From contig CAJWHU010000067.1 in NCBI GenBank assembly GCA_913041325.1, forward strand, positions 1 to 8,182: DNA of 8,182 nt, given 5' to 3'. The DNA comes from an uncultured Fidelibacterota bacterium. Its GTDB lineage: Bacteria > Marinisomatota > Marinisomatia > Marinisomatales > UBA1611. The notes below the pieces were generated by a model that worked only from the letters and a program-made list of their open reading frames with translations, ran no database searches and was not told the DNA's origin. This document shows, one piece after another, positions 1-8,182 of this stretch (position 1 is the first letter of the stretch; each line of letters opens with the position of its first letter). The position numbers and the translations under genes were made by a program.

Positions 1-738
1 CAGTTTGTTAATAGGAATATTATCTCTAACTCACCCGTGCCCAGCAATACCGTTTTTGAAAAACCAGACATAGGCAATGAAAGCAGTCTGAAATTTTCTT
101 ATATATTTCTTAAGAAAAGACAACACCAAAAAAATATGTTGTCCCCAGATCAAGGTGTAGGGTTAAGCATATCATACAAAAATGCAACGAGTCAATTATG
201 GGGGGTGTTTGATTATAATAAATTAAGGCTCGATACTTATACTAACCTAAAAATAGGACCATTTGTTCTTTATGGAAGGGGGCAATATGAGATAGTAAGT
301 GGTAATTCCCCTAATCAAGAGACCCCCGCTATTGTTGACATACCAAATTATTATCTGATGGGCACAATTACACCAGGTAGAGAATATATGGCGCCTAGAG
401 GTTTTAGCGGCAGGCCTCGTTTTGGTAATCATGCATTCATGGGTACGATTGAACTTCGAACACCAATATTACCTGTAGATTTTTTAGAGTTGTTGAATAT
501 CATAAAATTAGGATCTCCAACATTCGCCTTGGTATCAGACTTCGGTGATGCATGGGATTCTAAATTAAATATAAAAAAATCAGTAATGACCTATGGATTC
601 GAATTCCGTACGGCATTTAAAATCGCAAACATGCCTGTGATAATTTTGGGTTATGGCTTTGCGCAAAAGCCCTCTTTGTGGTCAAAACAAATTTCTCCTG
701 ATTCGTATTTAAAAATGACTCTTATAAACCCATTTTAA
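1..738 (+). CDS. C-terminal part of an outer-membrane beta-barrel protein (D15/BamA-like barrel), 5' end outside window
   Basis: The frame is open from base 1 to a TAA at 736-738, giving 245 residues with no start, so the gene begins upstream of the window. A GTG at 37 is in frame but has no reason to be the start. The sequence is rich in alternating beta strands and ends in INPF, with the terminal Phe typical of outer-membrane barrels that are recognised by the BAM machinery. The stretch around bases 379-465 reads GREYMAPRGFSGRP, then a Gly/Asn turn and IELRTPI. This resembles the 'LRGF..G....N.E.R.P' pattern of the D15/BamA/surface-antigen barrel. A later VSDFGDAWD fits the 'D.G.aW' strand of the same fold. 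In FCB bacteria such barrels also occur at the C-terminus of TolB-like beta-propeller proteins, so the missing N-terminus could be POTRA, propeller or something else. Membership in a barrel family is likely; the exact role is unknown. Confidence 0.6.
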   Translation, partial: QFVNRNIISNSPVPSNTVFEKPDIGNESSLKFSYIFLKKRQHQKNMLSPDQGVGLSISYKNATSQLWGVFDYNKLRLDTYTNLKIGPFVLYGRGQYEIVSGNSPNQETPAIVDIPNYYLMGTITPGREYMAPRGFSGRPRFGNHAFMGTIELRTPILPVDFLELLNIIKLGSPTFALVSDFGDAWDSKLNIKKSVMTYGFEFRTAFKIANMPVIILGYGFAQKPSLWSKQISPDSYLKMTLINPF

Positions 739-745
739 ACTATAT

Positions 746-2206
746 CTAAAAGCGAATTTTTCTGATCGATAGTGAAAAATATAGTCCTTCTGGCTTTAAA
801 TCAGGTTTTACTCCATCGTTCCAGACTGCCCACTCTGTTTCAGTAATGCTATTTCCGTCTTCGTCATTTGATCCAGTGTCTCTTCTCCATTGCCAAGGGC
901 CATGAATACTTGTAAAGACGTAGCTGAAGCTGAGAACAATGTCTCTAGTTTTGTTTATTTGGATTGCTAAATTTGCATCTAAGGAGGGATCTGAAAAAAA
1001 AGATAAAACATTATGCCCATCATCGTCCCCCCTCCACGCTAACAACGCAGGCAGGTTTAAACTTACTGACCCACTAGTCCCGAACTTAGAAAAAATTTGG
1101 TAATTAAGATCAGTACCTAAGCCTAGATAAGCATCCATATCTTCTCTTGAGTCTAATATTGAACCTAGGTGAAAATTGACACTACCAGTAAAATCACTGT
1201 AAGAATTAATCCACGCTTTGCCAGAAATCTCATACCTATGGTTTTTTGAAAAAATAAAACTCATATCTGTAATCCAAGGTGATGATTTTAATTCGTAGGC
1301 TTTTTGTCCTGCTTTTATCTTTCTCCATTTCCGAACTATTTTTGCTCTACTCCCGTCGAGCCCTATATCAGTTATCTTTACTAGGCCTCTGGTTTTTCCA
1401 GGCAGACTAATTCTTTTACCCTTATAAGTTTTTAAACGATTTTTGGATGCTATCTCAAACATCGCTCCTTTTTTTAATCCTAAATTTTTTCCAGAAAACA
1501 TATTTATGTATGATCCTTTAACATCAATTACCTCACTTGTGATCATATAAATTTCTTTCAACTTAATTCTAGCATCTTCCGCTAACTGATTTAGCATTTT
1601 AACCAGCGAATAATCTCTTGTCCCTCCTGTGTAACTTGCGTTGAGACTAAACGAACTTTCGGATATCCCAGATTCAATATTTATTATTGTAACCTTTGCT
1701 TTCAACTCTGTTTGAATATTATTTTCCAGAGCAAGAGTATCTCTAACTTTAATGTGCTCTATAGTTTCCTTGACAACGGTTTTAACCACCCACTTGAACA
1801 GTGTATTATCTTCCTCTTCTTTATCGGAGTCGTCTTCTACCATTGGGATTCCTTTTTGCCCAAAGTGGATGATTTCAAGTAACAATGCAATTTCAGCAGC
1901 GGCGAATTCACCTATTTTTGCTATATCATTTTTCTTTACTAGTCCTGATAGTTGAAACTCTTGCTCCTCTAATATTTTATCCACCATGTTCCTGTCAATT
2001 ACATCAAAGCGTCCAATTGTGGTGGCTTGTTCTGAAATAATAGAGATCACTTTTTTCTCCAAGGATTCATTTGGATGGGTGCTAGTAGGTAAAATTATCA
2101 TTGGTTTTTTGACAAGGGTGATATCATCGTCTATATCTAAAGATGAATTTTCCTGAGATTTACATAAACCAAGTAAAGTAAAAAGTATGAGAATTAGGAT
2201 TCTCAT
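746..2206 (-). CDS. CsgG/TolB-like secreted protein with FlgT-C-like middle domain and probable C-terminal outer-membrane barrel
   Basis: This is a 486-aa protein with an N-terminal signal peptide (residues 1 to about 18, hydrophobic ILILILFTLLGL). Residues about 35-115 match the CsgG/LpoB/TolB-N type fold: a PMIILP strand, a helix, GRFDVIDR at 66-72, ILEEQEFQLSG at 78-88 and IGEFAAAEIALLLE at 98-111. In CsgG this domain forms an outer-membrane secretion channel. An acidic patch (125-133) and a helix interrupt the domain before strands resume at 167-190. Residues about 225-305 (GSYINMFSGKNLGLKKGAMFEI, then TRGLVKITDIG, then IKAGQKAYE) resemble the SH3-like C-terminal domain of the flagellar protein FlgT. 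Residues about 310-486 are strand-rich and end SIRKIRF, so a membrane barrel is inferred. The Cys at 15 is preceded by LGL, which is not a good lipobox. The ATG shares one base with the upstream stop (TAATG) and has no Shine-Dalgarno site, so coupled translation is likely. It is the last gene of the ABC operon. Domain calls rest on motif recognition only. Confidence 0.72.
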   Translation of the reverse strand: MRILILILFTLLGLCKSQENSSLDIDDDITLVKKPMIILPTSTHPNESLEKKVISIISEQATTIGRFDVIDRNMVDKILEEQEFQLSGLVKKNDIAKIGEFAAAEIALLLEIIHFGQKGIPMVEDDSDKEEEDNTLFKWVVKTVVKETIEHIKVRDTLALENNIQTELKAKVTIINIESGISESSFSLNASYTGGTRDYSLVKMLNQLAEDARIKLKEIYMITSEVIDVKGSYINMFSGKNLGLKKGAMFEIASKNRLKTYKGKRISLPGKTRGLVKITDIGLDGSRAKIVRKWRKIKAGQKAYELKSSPWITDMSFIFSKNHRYEISGKAWINSYSDFTGSVNFHLGSILDSREDMDAYLGLGTDLNYQIFSKFGTSGSVSLNLPALLAWRGDDDGHNVLSFFSDPSLDANLAIQINKTRDIVLSFSYVFTSIHGPWQWRRDTGSNDEDGNSITETEWAVWNDGVKPDLKPEGLYFSLSIRKIRF

Positions 2207-2919
2207 TAAAATGACCAGCTGATATTCTTTTTAAAGGATGCTGTCGTAAAAAAAGAAGGGCTTGCCCTATACTCATGAATATCTATTGTCATACCAGAGA
2301 TTACATCCACATAATTATTTATAGGCCAACCTATTTCGACTAAAGCCTGAAATCTAGATAGGGGAGGAGAAAGATTTAGATCAATTGAACTCATTTGGTG
2401 AAAGTAGTCAATTTCAAATTTTGTTGAAAGGTTATAAATTTTGTGATCTAAAGAGCAGCCTGCTCTTAAGTATGCAGTTTTTTGTTCGGTGTTCAAGTAA
2501 TCGGAGTTTTCAAATGCAACGCCTAATTCAAGGGTTTTATTCCCTATTTTATTTTTTTGTAAAAAGTACCCAAGACCATAGTTATAGTGATATCGAAGGT
2601 TAATGTCTAATTCTGTGTTTTTCTCATAGATAAGTGTATTGAAAGAGTAAACCCTATCTAACGATAAAAAATTGCGACTACTTTTTTGTCGTAGTCTTAT
2701 TTCTTCATCATTGCCAAAAAAGTGTCCAAAAAACCTCAGGTCTCTAAACGTAGATACCGTTGTTCTCTTTAGTCGACTATAAACTGAATATCCCCAGTCT
2801 CTATCCCATGCTTGAACAGAACCCAATCTATAATACTGAGTCCATTCTAGATCATCCTTATCAGGCTCATGAGCATTGGTTGCAGCTACAATTATAACTA
2901 TGACAATGCTTTTTTTCAT
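2206..2919 (-). CDS. DUF481/YdiY-like outer-membrane beta-barrel protein
   Basis: This is a 237-aa protein with a short signal peptide (MKKSIVIVIIVAATNA, cleavage probably after residue 16). The rest alternates polar and hydrophobic residues with many aromatics, and it ends FKKNISWSF, with the terminal Phe of an outer-membrane barrel. The run YHYNYGLGYFLQ near 110-121, then LELGVAFE near 131-137, and strands ending with DIHEYRASPSFF near 213-224 followed by the last strand, resemble the DUF481 family. E. coli YdiY, a putative salt-induced outer-membrane protein, belongs to that family, whose molecular role is poorly defined. The ATG overlaps the stop of the upstream permease gene (ATGA), and its own stop shares a base with the next start. 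This places it in the middle of the ABC operon, where it may serve as an outer-membrane partner of the exporter. Family assignment is moderate; a generic barrel is the fallback. Cys155 is the only cysteine. Confidence 0.66.
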   Translation of the reverse strand: MKKSIVIVIIVAATNAHEPDKDDLEWTQYYRLGSVQAWDRDWGYSVYSRLKRTTVSTFRDLRFFGHFFGNDEEIRLRQKSSRNFLSLDRVYSFNTLIYEKNTELDINLRYHYNYGLGYFLQKNKIGNKTLELGVAFENSDYLNTEQKTAYLRAGCSLDHKIYNLSTKFEIDYFHQMSSIDLNLSPPLSRFQALVEIGWPINNYVDVISGMTIDIHEYRASPSFFTTASFKKNISWSF

Positions 2920-3677
2920 TGTTTTATCTTTTTACCACTCTGCATTAGAAGTATTGAAGCAAATGAAAAGACTATCGTCAATAAAAACGCCATCCCATAA
3001 CTCACGCTAACTGGAGAGTCACTCACCCCCAAAATTGTATATCTAATTCCATTAATCATATAATATATTGGGTTTATGTAGCTCAGTATTTGAGCCCAGT
3101 CAGGGAGCATTTTTATAGAATAAAACACACCCCCCAAAAAGCTAAGTGGGGTTAGAAAAAAGTTTTGCATGATCGATAGTTGATCCCAGCTATCCGCTAA
3201 TTGCCCCAAGAGTAGACCCATACTAGAAAATGCCCAAGAAACTAAAAATATGAAAGTTAATGTCCCTAATAAATCCTTCACTGGCATACCAACTAAAACT
3301 ATACCGAGGATTAAGACCATAATGCCATTTACCACTCCTCTCACGATCCCCCCGATAATGTAGGCTAGTGATATTTCGAAACCGGACAGAGGAGCAGTTA
3401 AGAGGTCCGGTAGTTGTTGGAGAAGTTTCATTTGTAACATTGAGGATGATGTGTTAGCTGTAGCATTAGTTAGTGTGTTCATCATGATCAATCCGGGTAA
3501 TATGTACAGTGTGTAGCTAACACCTTGGATTTCAGAAATACGTTGTTCTAGGGTAAAGCCAAAAATTGCAATATAGAGCGCAGAAGTAATCAAACCAGGT
3601 AATACTGTTTGTCTGTAGACAGAGAAAAAACGCCCTACCTCTCGCATAATGAGTGTGTTTAAACCAACCCAATTCAT
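2916..3677 (-). CDS. yadH: ABC-2 type exporter permease, YadH-like
   Basis: This is the 253-aa inner-membrane subunit of an ABC exporter, close to the 256 aa of E. coli YadH. About six membrane segments can be seen, near residues 25-43, 56-75, 103-128, 136-159, 172-190 and 225-246. The family signature is clear: LYILPGLIMMN at 58-67, then LTPLSFLGGVFYS at 175-187, and INPIYYMINGIRY at 201-213, which corresponds to the ABC-2 permease motif before the last helix. Residues 83-103 (MKLLQQLPDLLTAPLSGFEI) match the amphipathic coupling region 'EELLVAP'. The ATG overlaps the ATPase stop as ATGA, and an AAGGGA about 8 nt upstream is a weak ribosome binding site. The partner ATPase lies immediately upstream and two outer-membrane proteins lie downstream. 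The substrate of the YadGH family is not established; lipids, drugs or polysaccharides are exported by relatives. The family call is firm and the substrate unknown. Confidence 0.92.
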   Translation of the reverse strand: MNWVGLNTLIMREVGRFFSVYRQTVLPGLITSALYIAIFGFTLEQRISEIQGVSYTLYILPGLIMMNTLTNATANTSSSMLQMKLLQQLPDLLTAPLSGFEISLAYIIGGIVRGVVNGIMVLILGIVLVGMPVKDLLGTLTFIFLVSWAFSSMGLLLGQLADSWDQLSIMQNFFLTPLSFLGGVFYSIKMLPDWAQILSYINPIYYMINGIRYTILGVSDSPVSVSYGMAFLLTIVFSFASILLMQSGKKIKQ

Positions 3678-4600
3678 TCATTTATCCCTTTACCTGTTAG
3701 ATCTAAAAACACATCTTCTAGAGATGATTTTTTTAAATCAACACTGTGTACGTTAATTCCATTTTTTGACAATGTATGAATGATCCTGGGCAAAGATTTG
3801 TCAGCATCCTTTACTAAAAAATGGAAGCGATCTTCTTCATAAGTATATTCGTAATCAGATAAAATTGATTCATGGTTGGGGCCTACACCACTCGCATTTA
3901 TAATTATCCCTGCTGTACCTAGTTCTTTTGTAAGTAGCTTTGGGCTTCCTTCTTTAAGAATAACCCCATTGTTTATAATTGCTACATTGTCACATAATAG
4001 CTCTGCCTCTTCAATGTAGTGAGTAGTTAGTAAGATAGTTTTACCCATGTTATGTAAATCTTTTAGGTAGTTCCACAGGTCATGGCGAAGCTCAACATCA
4101 ACACCGGCAGTTGGCTCATCTAAAATAATTATATCTGGATTGTGGACTAGTGCTTTTGCCAGCTGGAAACGACGTTTCATGCCACCAGATAATTGTCTAA
4201 GTCTAGCATTTCTTTTATTTTCAAGTCCCAGCCTATTAAGAAGTTCATTAACTGTTTTTTCTGCATGCTTCTTTTGAATTCCGTAATACCCAGCATGGAA
4301 AAAAAGCAGTTTTTCGATTGGGAAAAACCAATCTACAGAAAATTCCTGAGCCGCTATACCTATTTTTGAACGAGTATATCTGTAGTCTTTTACAGTGTCT
4401 CTGCCAAAAACTTTCGTAGATCCCTTATTACGGAATACTAAGCCCGTGAGTATGTTAATCGTCGTGGTTTTTCCAGCGCCATTTGGACCCAATAGGCCAA
4501 AAAACTCTCCCTTTTTAATTTTCATGTTTATACCATCAAGGGCTATGGTATCACCATAAGACTTGGTTAATCCAGTTATTTCAATTGCAGGTATACCCAA
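3674..4600 (-). CDS. yadG: ABC exporter ATP-binding subunit, YadG-like (TTG start)
   Basis: This is a cytoplasmic ATPase that powers the adjacent permease. At 308 aa it equals the length of E. coli YadG. All catalytic motifs are intact: Walker A GPNGAGKT (38-45), Q-loop Gln85 in AAQEF, signature LSGGMKRR (137-144), Walker B IIILDEP (157-163), D-loop AGVD (165-168) and switch His194 in LTTHY. Residues HAGYYGI (102-108) and TAGVDVELR (164-172) are typical of the YadG branch. The C-terminal part, about 230-308, is the accessory domain ending SLEDVFLDLTG, common in DrrA/YadG-type exporters. The only plausible initiation codon near the expected N-terminus is TTG at 4600. An in-frame TAG, the stop of the 100-aa gene, lies two codons upstream of it (4609-4607), so the protein cannot start further up without readthrough. 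The 3' end overlaps the permease start by 4 bases. Confidence 0.93.
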   Translation of the reverse strand: MGIPAIEITGLTKSYGDTIALDGINMKIKKGEFFGLLGPNGAGKTTTINILTGLVFRNKGSTKVFGRDTVKDYRYTRSKIGIAAQEFSVDWFFPIEKLLFFHAGYYGIQKKHAEKTVNELLNRLGLENKRNARLRQLSGGMKRRFQLAKALVHNPDIIILDEPTAGVDVELRHDLWNYLKDLHNMGKTILLTTHYIEEAELLCDNVAIINNGVILKEGSPKLLTKELGTAGIIINASGVGPNHESILSDYEYTYEEDRFHFLVKDADKSLPRIIHTLSKNGINVHSVDLKKSSLEDVFLDLTGKGINE

Positions 4601-4606
4601 AATTGT

Positions 4607-4909
4607 CTAGAAACCTATAGAGCGACTAAAGGGTGAGGGGAAGTCTAGACCTTCTGCTCCCGGGAAGTGTGCAATCGATACTACAAAAACCCACGGAATT
4701 AAAATTGAAGCCTCTAGTTCTTTCGCTTTTCCATTTTCAGAAAGCTTTGGCATCGCAAATTTTGGATGATGTATCCATATACCATTCTCATCATATCCTT
4801 TTACTTCTACAAATATTTTATCCTGATTAATTCCAATTTTTTTCAGAGGATCATAGTTTTCTAATACAATTAGCACTATATCTCCAACAATTTCTTCAAT
4901 TTTCATCAT
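4607..4909 (-). CDS. Hypothetical small protein, first gene of the ABC operon
   Basis: This 100-aa protein is of no family I recognise. It has no signal peptide or clear membrane helix, so it is probably cytoplasmic. It looks like a small beta-rich domain: strands at about 8-17 (GDIVLIVLEN), 32-46 (IFVEVKGYDENGIWIHH) and 65-82 (LEASILIPWVFVVSIAHF), separated by a charged linker. The pattern of a strand with a tight GYDENG turn, then an IPW-containing strand, is loosely like Sm/SH3-type small barrels, but that is speculation. The tail FPGAEGLDFPSPFSRSIGF is rich in Phe and Pro. Two ATG codons sit in tandem at the start (4909 and 4906) with no Shine-Dalgarno site. Its stop lies only 6 bases before the ATPase start and in the same frame. 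Gene-like composition, operon position and codon use similar to its neighbours support it as real. A role as an accessory or regulator of the exporter is inferred from position only. Confidence 0.62.
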   Translation of the reverse strand: MMKIEEIVGDIVLIVLENYDPLKKIGINQDKIFVEVKGYDENGIWIHHPKFAMPKLSENGKAKELEASILIPWVFVVSIAHFPGAEGLDFPSPFSRSIGF

Positions 4910-4928
4910 ATTAATTATTCAATTTATT

Positions 4929-4934
4929 GTTATA
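4929..4934 (-). promoter_or_regulatory. Possible -10 element for the 4909-746 operon
   Basis: On the minus strand this reads TATAAC, five of six matches to the sigma-70 type -10 consensus, about 20 bases before the ATG at 4909. The -35 candidate about 18 bases upstream (TTATTT) is poor. The region is very AT-rich, so a chance match is quite possible. The gap before this operon is the only sizeable untranslated space ahead of it, so a promoter is expected somewhere in 4910-5202. Confidence 0.22.
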
Positions 4935-4984
4935 AATTTATCGATTGATCTTAAATAATCCACTATCTAGAGTTCATCATAGCT

Positions 4985-5098
4985 ATGCTCATAAAAGAGG
5001 GATTAGTCATAAACTATATATCAAGAGAATATGTTGACTCACTATCTGATATGCTGAAAAATAATCAAGGTGATCAGATCAGCACAGTGGGAGTTTAG
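4985..5098 (+). CDS. Possible short plus-strand ORF or gene remnant, 37 aa
   Basis: An ATG at 4985 opens a 37-codon frame ending at TAG 5096-5098. The frame is open further back, without another ATG, to a TAA at 4952. The product starts MLIKEGLVIN and continues with SREYVDSLSDMLKNNQGDQ, a composition that looks more protein-like (charged, with an amphipathic helix) than random AT-rich DNA. It would be the only plus-strand gene between two minus-strand units. No good ribosome binding site precedes it; the nearest purine run, TAGAG, is about 12 bases away. I recognise no family. It may be a real small protein, the remnant of a decayed gene, or chance. Confidence 0.2.
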   Translation: MLIKEGLVINYISREYVDSLSDMLKNNQGDQISTVGV

Positions 5099-5202
5099 CA
5101 GAGCATACATTATTTCTATAATCTACAAAATTGAAGCCATAAAGATTATCTATACAATGAATAATAAGGTAGCACTCATATCGATTACTAAATTTAAGTG
5201 TT

Positions 5203-7685
<2,483 letters not shown>

Positions 7686-7700
7686 TATCAATACCAATTA

Positions 7701-8123
7701 TTAATAATTTTTAATGGTCAGGCAGTTTTTCCGCCAATTATCCTCAAAAATCTCATCTGAACTCAAAAACTTTTTTGTGCATCTAATATTTGCCTCCGCG
7801 ACAACAGGAAGTGCCCCACTCTCGAAGTGAATTACCAACGTAGAGTGTGTAAAGTTTTTTTTGGAAATTTCTGTTAACATATTTATTGCCTTAAAGCTAA
7901 ATATGAGCGACTTGTTTACCATTGACTTATTGCATTCAATTTCAATACGAAATACCGTGTCAGGTCCTCTATTGTGGAAGCTATATCCTAAAAGTTTTGG
8001 CGCATCTAAGGCTGTTCTAAAATAATCATGAAGTAAGATGGCAATTTTTTTATCATGGTAGTGTGGTACATCTGATAAAGATGAAGAACTTAAAAGTAAA
8101 TTTGAGATCAAAATAATTCTCAA
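7701..8123 (-). CDS. Hypothetical secreted protein, 140 aa (probable TTG start)
   Basis: I do not recognise a family. The N-terminus RIILISNLLLSSSSLS looks like a signal peptide cleaved near residue 17, followed by a mature part of about 120 residues. This contains helix-like DKKIAILLHDYFRTAL (24-39) and strand-like RIEIEC (59-64), LIFSFKAI (73-80) and STLVIHFESG (94-103). Three cysteines (64, 115 and 134) could form a disulfide in the periplasm. No ATG fits: the frame is open back to a TAG at 8150, and TTG at 8123, with a purine run GAGAG about 6 bases before it, is the best start. It lies upstream of the beta-sandwich gene and ligA with the same orientation, so it is probably the first gene of that unit. 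The composition is coherent and not a shadow of another gene. Confidence 0.6.
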   Translation of the reverse strand: MRIILISNLLLSSSSLSDVPHYHDKKIAILLHDYFRTALDAPKLLGYSFHNRGPDTVFRIEIECNKSMVNKSLIFSFKAINMLTEISKKNFTHSTLVIHFESGALPVVAEANIRCTKKFLSSDEIFEDNWRKNCLTIKNY

Positions 8124-8136
8124 TGTATTCTCTCTT

Positions 8137-8165
8137 TCTATACCCGTCTAGGTGCAACAAAACAA
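8137..8165 (-). promoter_or_regulatory. Possible promoter for the 8123-5203 unit
   Basis: On the minus strand, TTGTTT (8160-8165) and TATAGA (8137-8142) are 17 bases apart, a sigma-70-like arrangement with three and four matches. Transcription would begin only a few bases before the TTG at 8123, giving an almost leaderless message. The match is weak and the window ends close by, so a better promoter could lie outside. Confidence 0.18.
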
Positions 8166-8182
8166 TAGTGCTTACTGTAAAA

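Larger units (their letters stand above)
4910..5202. other. Intergenic gap between ligA and the ABC operon
   Basis: These 293 bases separate the ligA stop from the start of the 100-aa gene. The region is AT-rich and should hold the ligA 3' end and a promoter for the ABC operon. I see no RNA gene, no strong GC stem followed by a T-run, and no direct repeats. It does contain an 11-base near-palindrome, TGATCAGATCA (5071-5081), and a short plus-strand reading frame (4985-5098) listed separately. A weak stem on the minus strand (AACACT with AGTGCT, with one G-T pair, roughly 5172-5202) just after the ligA stop lacks a T-run and is not a convincing terminator. Confidence 0.5.

Noticed and set aside
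247..432. Minus-strand frame of 61 codons opposite the first barrel gene
   Set aside because: It lies wholly inside the D15-like coding frame on the other strand and has no family resemblance or signal.
756..780. Inverted repeat as a bidirectional terminator
   Set aside because: The stem is nearly all A-T, the loop is 11 bases, and no T-run follows on either strand.
1752..1955. Plus-strand frame opposite the CsgG-like gene
   Set aside because: Ser/Thr-rich product of low complexity, caused by reading the acidic and helical coding region backwards.
2162..2206. Lipoprotein signal (LGLC) in the CsgG-like protein
   Set aside because: Leu directly before Cys15 does not fit the lipobox, which needs a small residue there; a type I signal peptide is more likely, though CsgG itself is a lipoprotein.
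2385..2603. Plus-strand frame opposite the DUF481-like gene
   Set aside because: Fully antisense to a convincing outer-membrane gene, with no plausible start or domain.
4633..4830. Plus-strand frame opposite the 100-aa gene
   Set aside because: Leu-rich shadow with no signal or domain; the minus-strand frame has better operon placement and composition.
5071..5081. TGATCAGATCA near-palindrome as an operator
   Set aside because: A single short copy with no second site and no matching known operator; likely chance in a window of this size.

Overview
The window is AT-rich DNA from a diderm bacterium. Four observations support this: three proteins look like outer-membrane beta-barrels that end in a terminal Phe; several products start with signal peptides; the ligase is of the bacterial NAD+-dependent type; and a two-component ABC-2 exporter is present. 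Shine-Dalgarno sites are weak or absent, and TTG or GTG starts are inferred for at least three genes. The mix (CsgG-like envelope proteins, D15-like barrels, small secreted beta-sandwich proteins) suggests a marine member of the Fibrobacterota-Chlorobiota-Bacteroidota (FCB) superphylum, such as a Marinimicrobia/SAR406-like organism. That placement is an impression, not proof.

Layout. Bases 1-738 (+) hold the C-terminal end of an outer-membrane barrel protein that begins before the window. It meets the next gene tail to tail with 7 bp between the stop codons. All other convincing genes lie on the minus strand. Read in transcription order (right to left) they are: a secreted unknown protein (8123-7701); a secreted, probable beta-sandwich protein (7685-7212); ligA (7215-5203, start overlapping the preceding stop); a 293-bp gap; a 100-aa unknown protein (4909-4607); a YadG-like ABC ATPase (4600-3674); a YadH-like ABC-2 permease (3677-2916); a DUF481/YdiY-like outer-membrane protein (2919-2206); and a CsgG/TolB-like protein with a FlgT-C-like middle and a probable C-terminal barrel (2206-746).

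The five genes from 4909 to 746 look like one translationally coupled operon: spacings are 6 bp, then overlaps of 4, 4 and 1 bases. Inner-membrane ABC exporter subunits are thus coupled to two predicted outer-membrane proteins, one of which carries a secretion-pore-like domain. This is the best candidate in the window for an undescribed system, perhaps trans-envelope export or envelope maintenance, but the substrate cannot be read from the sequence. The ligA cluster appears to be a separate housekeeping unit sharing its transcript with two small secreted proteins. No RNA genes, CRISPR arrays, insertion sequences or strong rho-independent terminators were seen.
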